From Serripes groenlandicus (lineage: Eukaryota; Mollusca; Bivalvia; Cardiida; Cardiidae): a DNA stretch of 64,000 nucleotides. A program made the position numbers and the translations under genes. The notes under the pieces were generated by a model. It did no database searches. It was not told the DNA's origin and was given only the letters and a program-made list of their open reading frames with translations. The stretch is from contig JASEVX010000003.1 of NCBI GenBank assembly GCA_031761405.1, forward strand, positions 117,932,849 to 117,996,848, given 5' to 3'. Of the stretch, positions 34,441 through 44,208 are shown in pieces (the stretch's first letter is position 1; every line of letters starts with the position of its first letter).

Positions 34441-34844
34441 AGCAAATTCATTTTGAGGGGCCTCCATTATACGACTATTGGATACATTAAGAGAAAAGAA
34501 GATCGTTCTCATATTGCATTATATTCATGTAGTTTATCTTTTCTTGTATTTAGGCTGGCACTTTATACATACAAAATCGATTTTATATAATTCATTCATC
34601 CATTGTATCTACTGTTAATTGCTATTCTTTGTAGACAAATACAAATATTGAATCAGATAATTTGTTTATAAATTGTTTATATTATTGATACCTGAATGAA
34701 CCCACATAATACAAAGATTGTTAACCCTGTGTAAGATCGGTCGAGTATAACAATTAAATGGACATTGTTTGATTTATTAGTTACAGTTTATGGCATGTAA
34801 TTGGACGGAGATAACCCAGGGCAAAGAAGACGTATGTCTCTGTA
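34441..34844. other. AT-rich intergenic sequence
   Basis: No frame or repeat recognised. Confidence 0.35.
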
Positions 34845-35066
34845 AATAACCCTTACCAACATACACCAAATATACAGCAGACGTGAAAACATGTCACCAA
34901 TTACATGTATATGGATAATTAAATAATAAAAAAGCCGAAAGTATCATTATCACTTCCTGAGAAATTCCTCACTGCGAGCAGTTTCATCTTTTACCAAAAT
35001 GTACCAAAAGTTGCATGCTGCAAAGGCGTCAAAATACGTCTGCTGCATGACTCTACGTATAAGACA
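34845..35066. mobile_element. MITE-1, degenerate
   Basis: AATAACCCTTACCAACATAC left end, ATTCCTCACTGCGAGCAG hairpin remnant, AAAATACGTCTGCTGC right arm. Confidence 0.5.
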
Positions 35067-35194
35067 GGAATGGAATATTTACTTATCATAAGGTGGCCTT
35101 CGTTTTCATTGTATTTGATGCCACTTTACCCCACGCATACGTTCTTGAAGCAACAAGATAAACTCAGAGCTGATTCTTACACAGATACCATTTC

Positions 35195-35330
35195 CGTGTC
35201 GCAGTTGTTAGAGACATGGATTCAATCCCCAGTCGGGACATTCTCAGTACGTTAAATGTTGTAGCAATGACACCCCGCCACCTTTGGCGCTCAGTGGTGT
35301 TAGGATAGCATTACCACCGGAGTAGAGTGT
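35195..35330 (+). mobile_element. SINE fragment (tRNA-like plus SINE-B-like body)
   Basis: GTTGTTAGAGACATGGATTC with box B-like GATTCAATCCCC, then CACCTTTGGCGCTCAGTG and TTAGGATAGCATTACCACCG, which parallel the SINE-B body. Confidence 0.5.
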
Positions 35331-35361
35331 TCTGTCTTTTTATAATTGGATACTTATATTG

Positions 35362-35572
35362 TCATGCTATAGAGCTAGCTTTTATAGCGACGTGATAGAG
35401 TGTTCGTCTCCGGGACAAGAGGTCCCGAGTTCGAGCCCTGGTCGGGTAATACATTTTCAGTTTAGTTACGATGTCAGATTCAATAATACCGATAGTACAT
35501 GTACTTGTAAATTACCCAGGAAACATCGTGATAAAAATGAAATACCAGTGAAAAGCAGCTTTAACCACAATC
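35362..35572 (+). mobile_element. SINE-D, tRNA-headed
   Basis: Head GCGACGTGATAGAGTGTTCG with box B GAGTTCGAGCCCTGG. The 3' half ACCCAGGAAACATCGTGATA resembles the 3' parts of SINE-A and SINE-B, suggesting a shared LINE-derived tail. Confidence 0.65.
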
Positions 35573-35888
35573 CAAATTATCGGATTGAGTCTTACGCACA
35601 AACATACACGTGTATAGTATATGTATTAATCTTTTGGAACAGAATATACGGTGGAAACATCTGACAGCTTTTGGGTACGTTTTAGATAGCTAAAGTGTGT
35701 GTTTTTATAAATAACTTAATCTTCTTTTCTACAATCAATAGCAGATTACATTTAATAACCAATTATTTAAACAGTTACTAAACAAATCTCAGTAAGATCT
35801 CTAATGTACCTTTAACGCGCATACTGTGTTTTATTATTCATGTTACTAGTCTTTTTAACAGAATACTGTACATTTGCAAAAGGGTTTG

Positions 35889-36106
35889 TTGCTTTAATTG
35901 GCGTTTTTACGCCTTTTTAAACAATAATCCAGTTATAACACGTCGACAGTTCACTTATTCATGATCCCTGGGTAAACATACCAGTACTAGGCTATGAAAT
36001 ATGCCTTGCCCAAGGGCACTCCACCATGACCGCCGCGACTTTGGATCAGACTCGGGACACCCGGTTACATATCCCCGATGCTTAACACTCGGCCACGGCG
36101 GATTCC
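35889..36106 (-). mobile_element. SINE-C full copy (family description)
   Basis: Minus orientation. 3' side GGCGTTTTTACGCCTTTTTA, body CACGTCGACAGTTCACTTAT and CTTGCCCAAGGGCACTCCAC, head in complement GGCCGAGTGTTAAGCATCGG with a degraded box B. Confidence 0.75.
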
Positions 36107-36622
36107 TTTACAAAAGGGTACAGTGGATCCGAATCTTACAGCGTGGTGGTCTGTGAATCTACAAGTGCTGTGCCTTACGAAAAAGGGGTTTGTTACATCA
36201 GCGAAGTTTGAAAGCTTGGTGAGTCTTTGCACACACAGCCTCGGCGTTCCTTCACTGTTCGTCTAATAGTAACATAGTCATAGCTCCGTCGTTTGCAAGT
36301 CAAAACACCAATATGTGAATCAATAATTCATAATATGTAAAGCTCCAGTTTCGCTTGACGTGACTGTAATGTTTATACAACGGTAGTTTCGTTCTGTTCC
36401 ACATGGAGTTAGTTATTTATAACACGGGTATGTCGACTTGGGGTCTTAATAAAAAAAACTCTACTTTGATATAAGTTAAAAATATATTGGCGTAACACCT
36501 ATGAGGCTACACTTCTAGCTTTTGTTCAGAAGGTTAGACTGAGCGGATGCACAGGCTCGCCGAGTCTTCACCTACGCAGATACCAGAAGGTACGTGACTC
36601 TATCTAAAATCGAAAATAAAAG

Positions 36623-36985
36623 GCTTTCTACGCGTGTTGGAAAGGCTTTCTACGCGTGTTGGAAAGCCTTTCTACGCGTGTTGGAAAGCCTTTCTACGCG
36701 TGTTGGAAAGCCTTTCTACGCGTGTTGGAAAGCCTTTCTACGCGTGTTGGAAAGCCTTTCTACGCGTGTTGGAAAGCCTTTCTACGCGTGTTGGAAAGCC
36801 TTTACAAATAGTAGTAGTGGGTAGTAATGGCTGCCCTCCTTGGCGCTCAGGGTTGTGGGGTTAGCATTACGACTGACTGGCTGGAGTCAGGATTAATGAA
36901 CCAGTAGTACTGGTAACATACCCAAGAAACGCCGTCATATAACTGAACAATTGTTGAAAGCGGCATAAAACAACAAACAATTTAC
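36623..36985 (+). mobile_element. SINE-B body preceded by a 22-bp tandem array
   Basis: Eight copies of a 22-bp unit (TTCTACGCGTGTTGGAAAGC plus CT) span 36627-36805. They are followed at once by GTAGTAGTGGGTAGTAATGG, CTTGGCGCTCAGGGTTGTGG, CCAGTAGTACTGGTAACA and CGTCATATAACTGAACAATT. No box A or B is visible in the 22-bp unit, so the tRNA-like head has been lost or replaced. Confidence 0.85.
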
Positions 36986-37098
36986 GTGATTCGTGATGTC
37001 TTCACATACACAAGGTGGGAAGTTTGAAAGGTTTGGAAGGTGACAGGAATGGTTTTCATTTTGCTTTTCAATAACTCATCGTTGTTTTACCATATGTG

Positions 37099-37330
37099 TT
37101 AACCCTTTCCAACATAAAACAAATCCGCAGCCGACGACTTTGAATACATAGCCGATATTTTTTTGGAAAACACCTATTTAATGAAAGTTCATTAATTGAG
37201 TTAAGTTGAAAACATGGTGACAAAAGGAGAAATTGCTCGTTTTGAGCAATTTCTTCTTTTGTCAGCATATTTTCAAAAAGTCGTCTGCTGCAGATGCGTG
37301 AGAAAGTTTCTTTATGAGGGAAAGGGTTAA
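37099..37330. mobile_element. MITE-1, near-consensus with long hairpin
   Basis: GTGACAAAAGGAGAAATTGC, loop TCGTTTTGA, GCAATTTCTTCTTTTGTCA. Perfect TTAA at both ends. Confidence 0.9.
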
Positions 37331-37592
37331 CTATATGTGTTAAATGAATTCAGTGACATTTATGAGAATGGATCGCTTTTATATTTTGTATTGTCGTAAG
37401 TTATATATATTTCATACGAAATTGGTCATAGTGATAATAACTTTTTTCTCAATCGTTTGTTAACCGGAAGTAGTATTCTAAGAGTCGTCTGCTTTGAAAA
37501 CATCTGATTAAAAAGTTTGAATATCTAAATCAAATGTTAGTTTAGTTTTAATACTAAGTTAAACAACGCATAGAGAGGACAAGAATAAACCC

Positions 37593-37800
37593 TTAACCCT
37601 TCCCTCATATAGACGCTTTCTGACGCCTCTGCAGCAGACGGATTTTTGAAAACATAGTAACAAAAGAAGAAACGTACAATTTCTACTTTTGCCACAATGT
37701 TTTCCACTTTTTGTCATAGGTTATCTATTCAATTATGGAGATTTTCTATGTTTTGACAAAATCGTCTGCTGCAGAATTGTCGTATGAGGGTAAGGATTAA
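37593..37800. mobile_element. MITE-1, variant subfamily, hairpin deletion
   Basis: TTAACCCTTCCCTCATATAG to GTATGAGGGTAAGGATTAA. The left hairpin arm is truncated (AAGAAGAAACGTACAATTTC). Confidence 0.85.
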
Positions 37801-38592
37801 TGGTTTCAATGTACGCTGTTGCATTAAAACCTCAAAACGCTTTATATATATATCTACATGTATAAGCTCATGAATAAAAAATAAAAAATGAATATAAATA
37901 TAATCAAAGTTCTCGAATAAACTTACCATTTCAGTCTCACGGATTATACAAGCAAAACGACTCAGCCCGGTCGGTTTTCTCATCTCAGAGGTACTGTTAG
38001 AATCACAGCATCAAATGACCATTACAAATAATTTATGACCCATTCCATGGACACTCTCCCATACCAGATGTTAAACTAATAGGCCATGCAGAAAGATTTT
38101 AATCCTTGCCTATTCAATCCATATTGATTATCTAAATCAATATTTTATTGATACAATGTGTAATAATATATTTGATGATTATGTGTGAAATCTGGGATCC
38201 AGAGTCTGACATTGTTCCATAGGCCTGATGTTCAAATCCAGTGAGGAGTTAATTGATGTTGGTAATTATCCATTAACAATGCAACTGCGAAAACTTAATA
38301 AGGAATCTAGTCATGAAAAGGGAAAATTGTATAGTATTCTACATTTTTAAAATACAGAAGCATACAACTATGTACTGACGACATTCTACGAAAATTAGAC
38401 TTGGTGATTTTCCAAGGACAAGTAATGTCTCTTTTTTCAACAATGTTTCCAACCCTTTACACAAAGAGTTTATTCCAAGTATAATAGTTTCACAGTCATG
38501 TATATATATTCCATGGTTGGATGAGATTCCGATATAGAACTTTTCTTTGAGTTTGATATTCAATTCGAGAACAAATATGACATTGAAATCTT
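37801..38592. other. intergenic sequence, nothing recognised
   Basis: AT-rich. Short frames at 37729-37983 and 38339-38563 (minus) are not supported by any motif. Confidence 0.4.
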
Positions 38593-38868
38593 TCTCCCGG
38601 TAGCTCAGTCAATAACTGAGCAGGCCGTCAATCCAGGGGTTGTGACTTCGAATCACAGCTCTGCACATTAACAAAAGTCAATGCGACATGCGTCATTCGT
38701 CTTCAATCAATGAGCTAATTCTATGCGGAAAAGCAGCCAATTGATTGGGAAAATTGTTGTGTGGAGAACTGGTTTTAGAAAACCAGGAAACACATGAGTA
38801 GGTGAACTAGCCACCATCATATGACTGAGAAATTGTTAAAACGGCGTAAAACCCCATTCAATCAATCC
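38593..38868 (+). mobile_element. SINE-A full copy
   Basis: Head CGGTAGCTCAGTCAATAACT, box B-like GACTTCGAATCACAG, body CAGGAAACACATGAGTAGGT, end ACGGCGTAAAACCCCATTCA ATC. Confidence 0.85.
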
Positions 38869-39022
38869 CGTGTTATGACTGATAGATTCATAATCTAAAT
38901 ATATTAAAAGAAATTATAACTCGAAACTAAAATGTCAAATTTACAAATATCTATTGCTTTTTTTATGTATACAATATGATCACATAAACATTTTACAAGT
39001 TAATCATTTTATAAGTACAAAC

Positions 39023-39520
39023 AATATTTGACGTCTCTGCAACAAATCATTCGAAAAGTATTGTGAAAAATGAGAAATTTGTGAAAAAGAGCAGAACATC
39101 CTTTTTTCACAATTTTACTCATATTTAAAATCATAAACATGTGATAAGATTCTCATTTCACATATAGTTGATTATGTTTAACCCTTCCCACTTGCAAACG
39201 GATTCCGATGATTCTGTAGTGCAGTGGATGCCATTTGAAAACACTACACATATCAAGCAATTTCTACTTTTGTCACAATGTTTTTAAAACTTTTCAATAA
39301 ATGAAGTGTCTATTTAAGAGATGTTTCAAATGTTTGCAAATATGTTTTTAAAGTGTTCTGCTGCAATAGTGTTGTATGTGGATTACATATTCCAACATGA
39401 AGATGCACTTTTAAAGCATCTACAGCAAAAGACTTTTAACAAGTTCATAGCAAAGAAGATAATGCCCTAATGATAATAGTTTCTCCTTTCAGCACTTAAA
39501 CTTTATATGTACTGAATTTT
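39023..39520. mobile_element. three eroded MITE-1 pieces
   Basis: 39023-39140 and 39400-39520 are fragments. 39178-39390 is a recognisable old copy (TTAACCCTTCCCACTTGCAA, CTTTTGTCACAATGTTTT, TTGTATGTGGATT). Confidence 0.5.
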
Positions 39521-39783
39521 AAGAGTAAATATGAATTCTTTCCATCACCATTTAACTAAGTGAAAGACAAAGATTTAGACACTACTCTCGTTGATACAAC
39601 ACTCAAGGACCACACTTTGAAAACTTCGTGGGAAAAAACCCCAGATTGCTGTCAATATTTTAAATAGTTCGCAGTCTAATGATAAAATAATCATACTATT
39701 ATGGCATCGTTTCATCATGTTTGCACTTTTTAAAGTTTTCTCTGAATTTGATAAATTTTTACTATTGTAAAGGTTTTGCCACT

Positions 39784-40716
39784 TTATTTGTTTTTCTTTG
39801 GGGTTGATGTTAGCATGAACTTTCTGCGTGCACCACGCTGTGGTGTATCTTCTATATTTCTTTTTTTGCTTTTAATAGGCAGGTCTACAACAGGCAAATC
39901 TGACATTGATTCAAAAGAGGCATTGGGACCAAAGTCATAAAACACTTCACCATCAGAAGTTATCTTTATACAAGAACTATCTAAAAATTTTGGCAAATCT
40001 GCATCATGCTTACCAGCAGTTTCTAAGTAACATATGTGTAACTGGACAAGTTCTGCAAGTCTTTCTATTGCCGATTCTGGTGGTAACCACTTTCGGGGGT
40101 TATTTATTTTATAACCAGATTTTTTACTTTCATCCCTTTTTTTACCAATTGAAAGAGCTCTTAGTTGCACAAAGCTTAGTTTGGAATCTTTGTAGCGTTT
40201 AGGACAATACAACATTTTGTACAATTCAATAAAGTAAATTACATTTAGCTCTATTCTCTCTTCTTTGAAAATAAACAAGTTGTTCTGCATTGTTTCGGTG
40301 TCAATAATTGCTGTCAGAAATGTATCATGTGAAACTTGGTAGCACTTTGGAAGGAAGTCATTTCCACCAATGCAAAGAGCTAAGGCAACTTTACATCCTA
40401 TCATCTCATCCCTATAATGTGTTTGCAAAAGTTCTAATATTGCAGTAATGTTATATATGTCATATTTTGACCTTGGCTTTTGTAATATGACATAAACTTG
40501 ACATGCAAACTTTCCATTGACCTTTGGCCAAAATCTGTTTACAGCATAGGGATGGGTATAAACTGCATCAATATCACCTGATGTCACTAAACAAGCAAGC
40601 GCTTTATCATCATGTATTGTATCTTTGTATTGTACAAGCCAATCTATAACAGCCATTTCTGCCTCCCCTTTTCTCTGTTTAACATTGATATTCTGAACAG
40701 ATTTATTTTTTACTGA
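39784..40716 (-). CDS. exon 3, last part: PIN/XPG-like nuclease C-terminal half
   Basis: The frame is open from the codon after the TAA. It reads KQRKGEAEMAVIDWLV, then ACLVTSGDIDAVYTHP and, 67 residues later, IGGNDFLPK. GEAE, (S/T)xDxD and G(G/S)ND/DY are the signature acidic motifs of FEN1/XPG/XRN-type 5' nucleases, in the expected order and spacing. A tail of K/R (PQRGARRKFMLTSTPKKNK) ends at TAA 39784-39786. The poly(A) signal AATAAA (plus-strand TTTATT, 39783-39788) overlaps this stop codon. The catalytic acids look intact, so this half may be recent or constrained. Confidence 0.65.
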   Translation of the reverse strand, partial: SVKNKSVQNINVKQRKGEAEMAVIDWLVQYKDTIHDDKALACLVTSGDIDAVYTHPYAVNRFWPKVNGKFACQVYVILQKPRSKYDIYNITAILELLQTHYRDEMIGCKVALALCIGGNDFLPKCYQVSHDTFLTAIIDTETMQNNLFIFKEERIELNVIYFIELYKMLYCPKRYKDSKLSFVQLRALSIGKKRDESKKSGYKINNPRKWLPPESAIERLAELVQLHICYLETAGKHDADLPKFLDSSCIKITSDGEVFYDFGPNASFESMSDLPVVDLPIKSKKRNIEDTPQRGARRKFMLTSTPKKNK

Positions 40717-40719
40717 TTA

Positions 40720-42294
40720 AGGAACTGCAAACTTTTTGCATGAACAGGCTTCTTGTAGTTGACATTTACAGGTTAATATCAGTTCACTGTCAACAATCAT
40801 TTCATAATTTCCAATCAAAGATATTTTGCCAATGTTTTCTGCAAAGTATGTGCTTATTGCTGCTTTGCCAAAGTCACTTTTTGTTATGACATCCTTATTG
40901 AATGAATCATAATTCAAAAAGGCAGACTTTGACTTCAGATGGTTGATACCTTTGCTTGTGGTAACATTCCTTTGAGCTCTTGTTGATTGTTTAAAGACAT
41001 CTGGTGTAAAAGAATATCTTTCTTCGCATATGACAATAGTTGCTAAGCGGCTTGCATGTTTAGTGAATGAATTTATAAAATTTTCTGTCATTTCAAGGTA
41101 CTCTTTCCCTGACTTAACATGCATTGCCTTAAACTTCATCCCTGCGAATTCAACAGTGCATAACTGTATACTTTCAAGGACTGTTTTTGGAATGTAGCCC
41201 ATATTTAGCTGTAAAAAGTGTTGTAGTTCATGTTTAGTGCTATTGTTTTGTCCAATTATTGAAGTCATTAATCTTTTTAAAGCTCTTTGCATACTAAGAG
41301 ATTTCATTACTTTTGGTTTTGACGAGTCTGGTTTCACCCATGCTTGACATGCATTATTTGCAGATGACAGGCAGTCAACAATTTTCATTTCTTTGTCAAC
41401 ATTCTTTTTACGCATTTGTTCCTCAAGGTCTTTTTCACTGTGCAATGTTTGCAGTTTATTTTTCATAGCTCTTTTTATGGTCACGCTTTTACCTTTTTGG
41501 GCTTTAGTAATGAGTTCATGACTGGCTTCTAATTGAGAAACATTTGGTATATCTGCATGCGTTACTGGAAATATTGGATTATCTGCCATATAACGAAACA
41601 TAAGATATCTACCTACATCAATGCTTGCATCATCTAAAATATGCTTTGGCAAAACAATGGGCACTTTTGAGTAAACGTTAAAAGGTGTATCATTGTAATC
41701 AGTTGACAATGCCTTTCGCCGCAAAATTAATTCAGTGGTTGGGATGATGTGATTCATATCAACTTCACTGAGTGCCCAACCTAGCCTATCATGATCTTCC
41801 TCTGTATGGGTTTGATGCAGTCTTAACTTTCGCCCTTCAGTCAGCGAGTCAATTAGGGAAAGTCTGCTTGAAACTGAAGATGTATTTGAACCAGACCGAA
41901 ACCCTTTCAATGCATCAATGTGGTCCATTTCTCGTTTTGTGTCACATGCAAAATTACGTGTGCTGTCTTTGAATGGTGTAGTAAATAATGTGTACTTCAT
42001 ATGTTGATGGAAATGACCAGCAGTATAATGATGATACAATAGTTGGGTGCAGTATGGAGCATAGGAAGAAGCATTGTTCACATACGAGAACAAAAGAGAC
42101 CGTTTCACAGCTGATAACAATAACTCGTACCCCATACGCCCACCAAGTCGTTCAGAAAGTGCAATAGCAACAACATTGTCACAGTGTTTCATGATATCAA
42201 CATGAAGATTAAATGTAGCATTTTGACTTCTTCCATATTCAAGGAAGCTTAGGAAACGGTCATTCCAATGTTGTGCAAGCATGTCAGCCCACAC
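40720..42294 (-). CDS. exon 3, middle part: DUF6589-like end and nuclease N-terminal half
   Basis: A frame of 525 codons following the frameshift. The first 150 residues hold NATFNLHVDIMKHCDNVVAI, YHHYTAGHFHQH and RNFACDTKREMDHIDALKGF, matching the order of the C-terminal DUF6589 block (an aromatic/H region, then a CD...E-type motif). Residues from about 380 contain EFAGMKFKAMHVKSGKEYLE and TIVICEERYSFTPDVFKQST, which look like the first beta strands and acidic residues of a PIN-type nuclease fold. It ends at a TAA (40717-40719) after CKCQLQEACSCKKFAVP, and the same frame continues beyond it. Confidence 0.6.
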
Positions 42295-43013
42295 GTTTCC
42301 ATATCATGGATGAAAGACTCAAATTCAATGGCATCTAAACTTCGAGAAAATGCTACAAGAAATGCTAAGCGAAGAGAAATGGCCATTCGTCTGACACACT
42401 TTGTGGCAACATCTATATGTTGAATAGAAACTAATTTAGACCAGTCATCTTGATTTTCATCGCGCATGAATTGCGACATTTGTTTTATACCTGCATCGTT
42501 GTATGCACTCAGTAAAATAGTGATTTTTGACTTTCTTAAATGCAGCAGAGGAAATTCAGGAAGAAATACTTTATAGAATGTGTTCGAAGCCATGAGGCGA
42601 AGCAGACAATTTCCTATCTTTTGGTCTGGTCCACAGAGTATCCTGTTTACATGTTTTTTGGGGTCTGCCAAATATCCCATCTTTTTTAAAACATCGTCTA
42701 AAATTTCTTGAATTTTGTTCATGTCATCATCTCTACCACATGCAGGAGGAGGGTGTCTGGTTAGTAAAGGGGGAACTTTAAACTTTCTAAATCCAAAGTA
42801 AGACAACATGCTCTGAATGTTGCTGGGGCTTTGATCTTGGTTTTCCTCGTTAAGAATTGACAAATCCGCCATTGATTTTTCCAATGTTGAAAACTCGTCT
42901 TCGCCATCGCTGAAGGTTTTGTCAATTGCCAAACTATAATCTTGTGGTGTATCATATTTGTAGTTGACATCATTTATGATCTTGTAGAGATTTTCATCTT
43001 CATCATCAAAAGG
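42249..43013 (-). CDS. exon 3, first part, up to the frameshift
   Basis: Starts at the acceptor with PFDDEDENLYKIINDVNYKY and continues the acidic linker. The part from about residue 90 contains GPDQKIGNCLLRLMASNTFY, PEFPLLHLRKSKI and a long helical region to FIHDMETCG. This is where DUF6589 proteins carry their DQ motif followed by a PGDFH-like region; here it reads LPEFPLLHL (comparison from memory). The frame is lost in a 46-nt overlap at 42249-42294, and the next frame resumes WADMLAQHWNDRFLSFLEYG without a gap in sense. Confidence 0.6.
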   Translation of the reverse strand, partial: PFDDEDENLYKIINDVNYKYDTPQDYSLAIDKTFSDGEDEFSTLEKSMADLSILNEENQDQSPSNIQSMLSYFGFRKFKVPPLLTRHPPPACGRDDDMNKIQEILDDVLKKMGYLADPKKHVNRILCGPDQKIGNCLLRLMASNTFYKVFLPEFPLLHLRKSKITILLSAYNDAGIKQMSQFMRDENQDDWSKLVSIQHIDVATKCVRRMAISLRLAFLVAFSRSLDAIEFESFIHDMETCGLTCLHNIGMTVS

Positions 43014-43667
43014 CTGAAAAGATAGTAACACATGTAGGAGTACATTGATGCTAAGTATAATTTGATTTCATGGGAATAACAATATCTTTATGAAGAAGTC
43101 GGCATTAGAAACAATAACATTCGACCTGTAAAAGAACGACATACGATATTTTAAAGCAGGTCAGTAAACTTCAAGCACTTTGAGTCGCAACTTCACTGTA
43201 GGTATATTAACCCTTTCCCTCATATAAACGCTTTCTGACGCCTCTGCGGCAGAAGACTTTTTGAAAACATAGTGAAAAAAGAAGAAATTGCACACACTAT
43301 GTGCAATTTCTCCTTTTGACACAATAGTTTCCACTTGTTGTCATAGGTTATCATCTAATTATCGAGATTTTAAATGTTATAATAAAATATATTCAAAGTC
43401 GTCTGCTGCATTATTGTCGTATGAAGGAAAGTGTTAAAACACCAACTTATTATCTGATTTGAAGAGTATCTATAACTGCATATTCAATCATCTAAACGAC
43501 ATTCCTGCAATCTCTTAATTGTTTCTGGAATATTCAATTTTCAACCATTTTCCTAATATGATATTTCAAGATTAACCTGTTTTGAATATCTCAGAAGCTA
43601 TTAGTCGTACTTTAAAATTAAAATCATTAAGGATAAAGGGGATCAATAAGATAAAAAGTTAACTTAC
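43014..43667 (-). other. intron 2 of the DUF6589/PIN-like gene, with a MITE
   Basis: 654 nt between GTAAGT and TTTTCAG. It contains a complete variant-subfamily MITE-1 at 43207-43437. Confidence 0.6.
43207..43437. mobile_element. MITE-1, variant subfamily, inside intron 2
   Basis: TTAACCCTTTCCCTCATATA to GTATGAAGGAAAGTGTTAA. The hairpin is AAATTGCACACACTATGTGC AA with CAC/GTG pairing. Confidence 0.85.
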
Positions 43668-43783
43668 TCCTTCGCTTTCATCTTGACTAAAAGAATTGTT
43701 TAATTCTGAATCATGTGAAGATACTGATACACCCAAGTCCTGAGCTACGTTCAAGTGTTGTTGCTCATCGTTAACATCAAAAT
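43668..43783 (-). CDS. exon 2, 116 nt, acidic linker
   Basis: Bounded by a polypyrimidine AG acceptor and a GTAAGT donor. With one base from exon 1 it encodes 39 residues rich in D, E, S, N and Q (for example VNDEQQHLNVAQDLGVSVSS). The length restores phase 0 for exon 3. Confidence 0.6.
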
Positions 43784-44208
43784 CTGAAAAAAAGGTAGAA
43801 AACATGATAGAGTTAGATCAAAGAATGTGATAATCTTGTATACTGGACCATTATAACAAAATTGCAAATTGACTTTAATCACATACCAGGATTACTTTGC
43901 AGACGTCTTATATAAATATATCAAAACAGTTTTGAAAGTCTAACACATATTTGAAATGTGAATACATGACTTATACACTTCATATTTTATTATAAAACAC
44001 ACCCTATAAACACCTATCTTAACATTCGCGATGCTTTAACATTAGAGATATTTGAAAGTCTGCAAACATTATGGACACACATTGTAGACGAAGTATTACA
44101 CCCAAATAATGCAAAGCATATGATATGGATTGACAGCCCTCGTCGCTACCGACTGAGCTGTTTGGGCTCGGCAACGCTTGAAGTTAAAAAGAAAACAAAT
44201 TTACTAAC
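43784..44208 (-). other. intron 1 of the DUF6589/PIN-like gene
   Basis: 425 nt. A SINE-A head fragment lies at 44126-44170 (GGATTGACAGCCCTCGTCGC, GACTGAGCTG). Confidence 0.55.

Noticed and set aside
36594..36864. Overlapping repeat-bearing frames (STRVGKPFYACWK type)
   Set aside because: They come from the 22-bp array in different frames; no start or domain supports a protein.
39906..41972. Plus-strand frames of 66-98 codons
   Set aside because: They are antisense shadows of the nuclease-encoding exon.
42249..43031. A separate 260-residue protein starting at 43031
   Set aside because: The apparent start is a GTG inside the intron, ahead of the TTTTCAG acceptor; the frame is better read as the beginning of exon 3.
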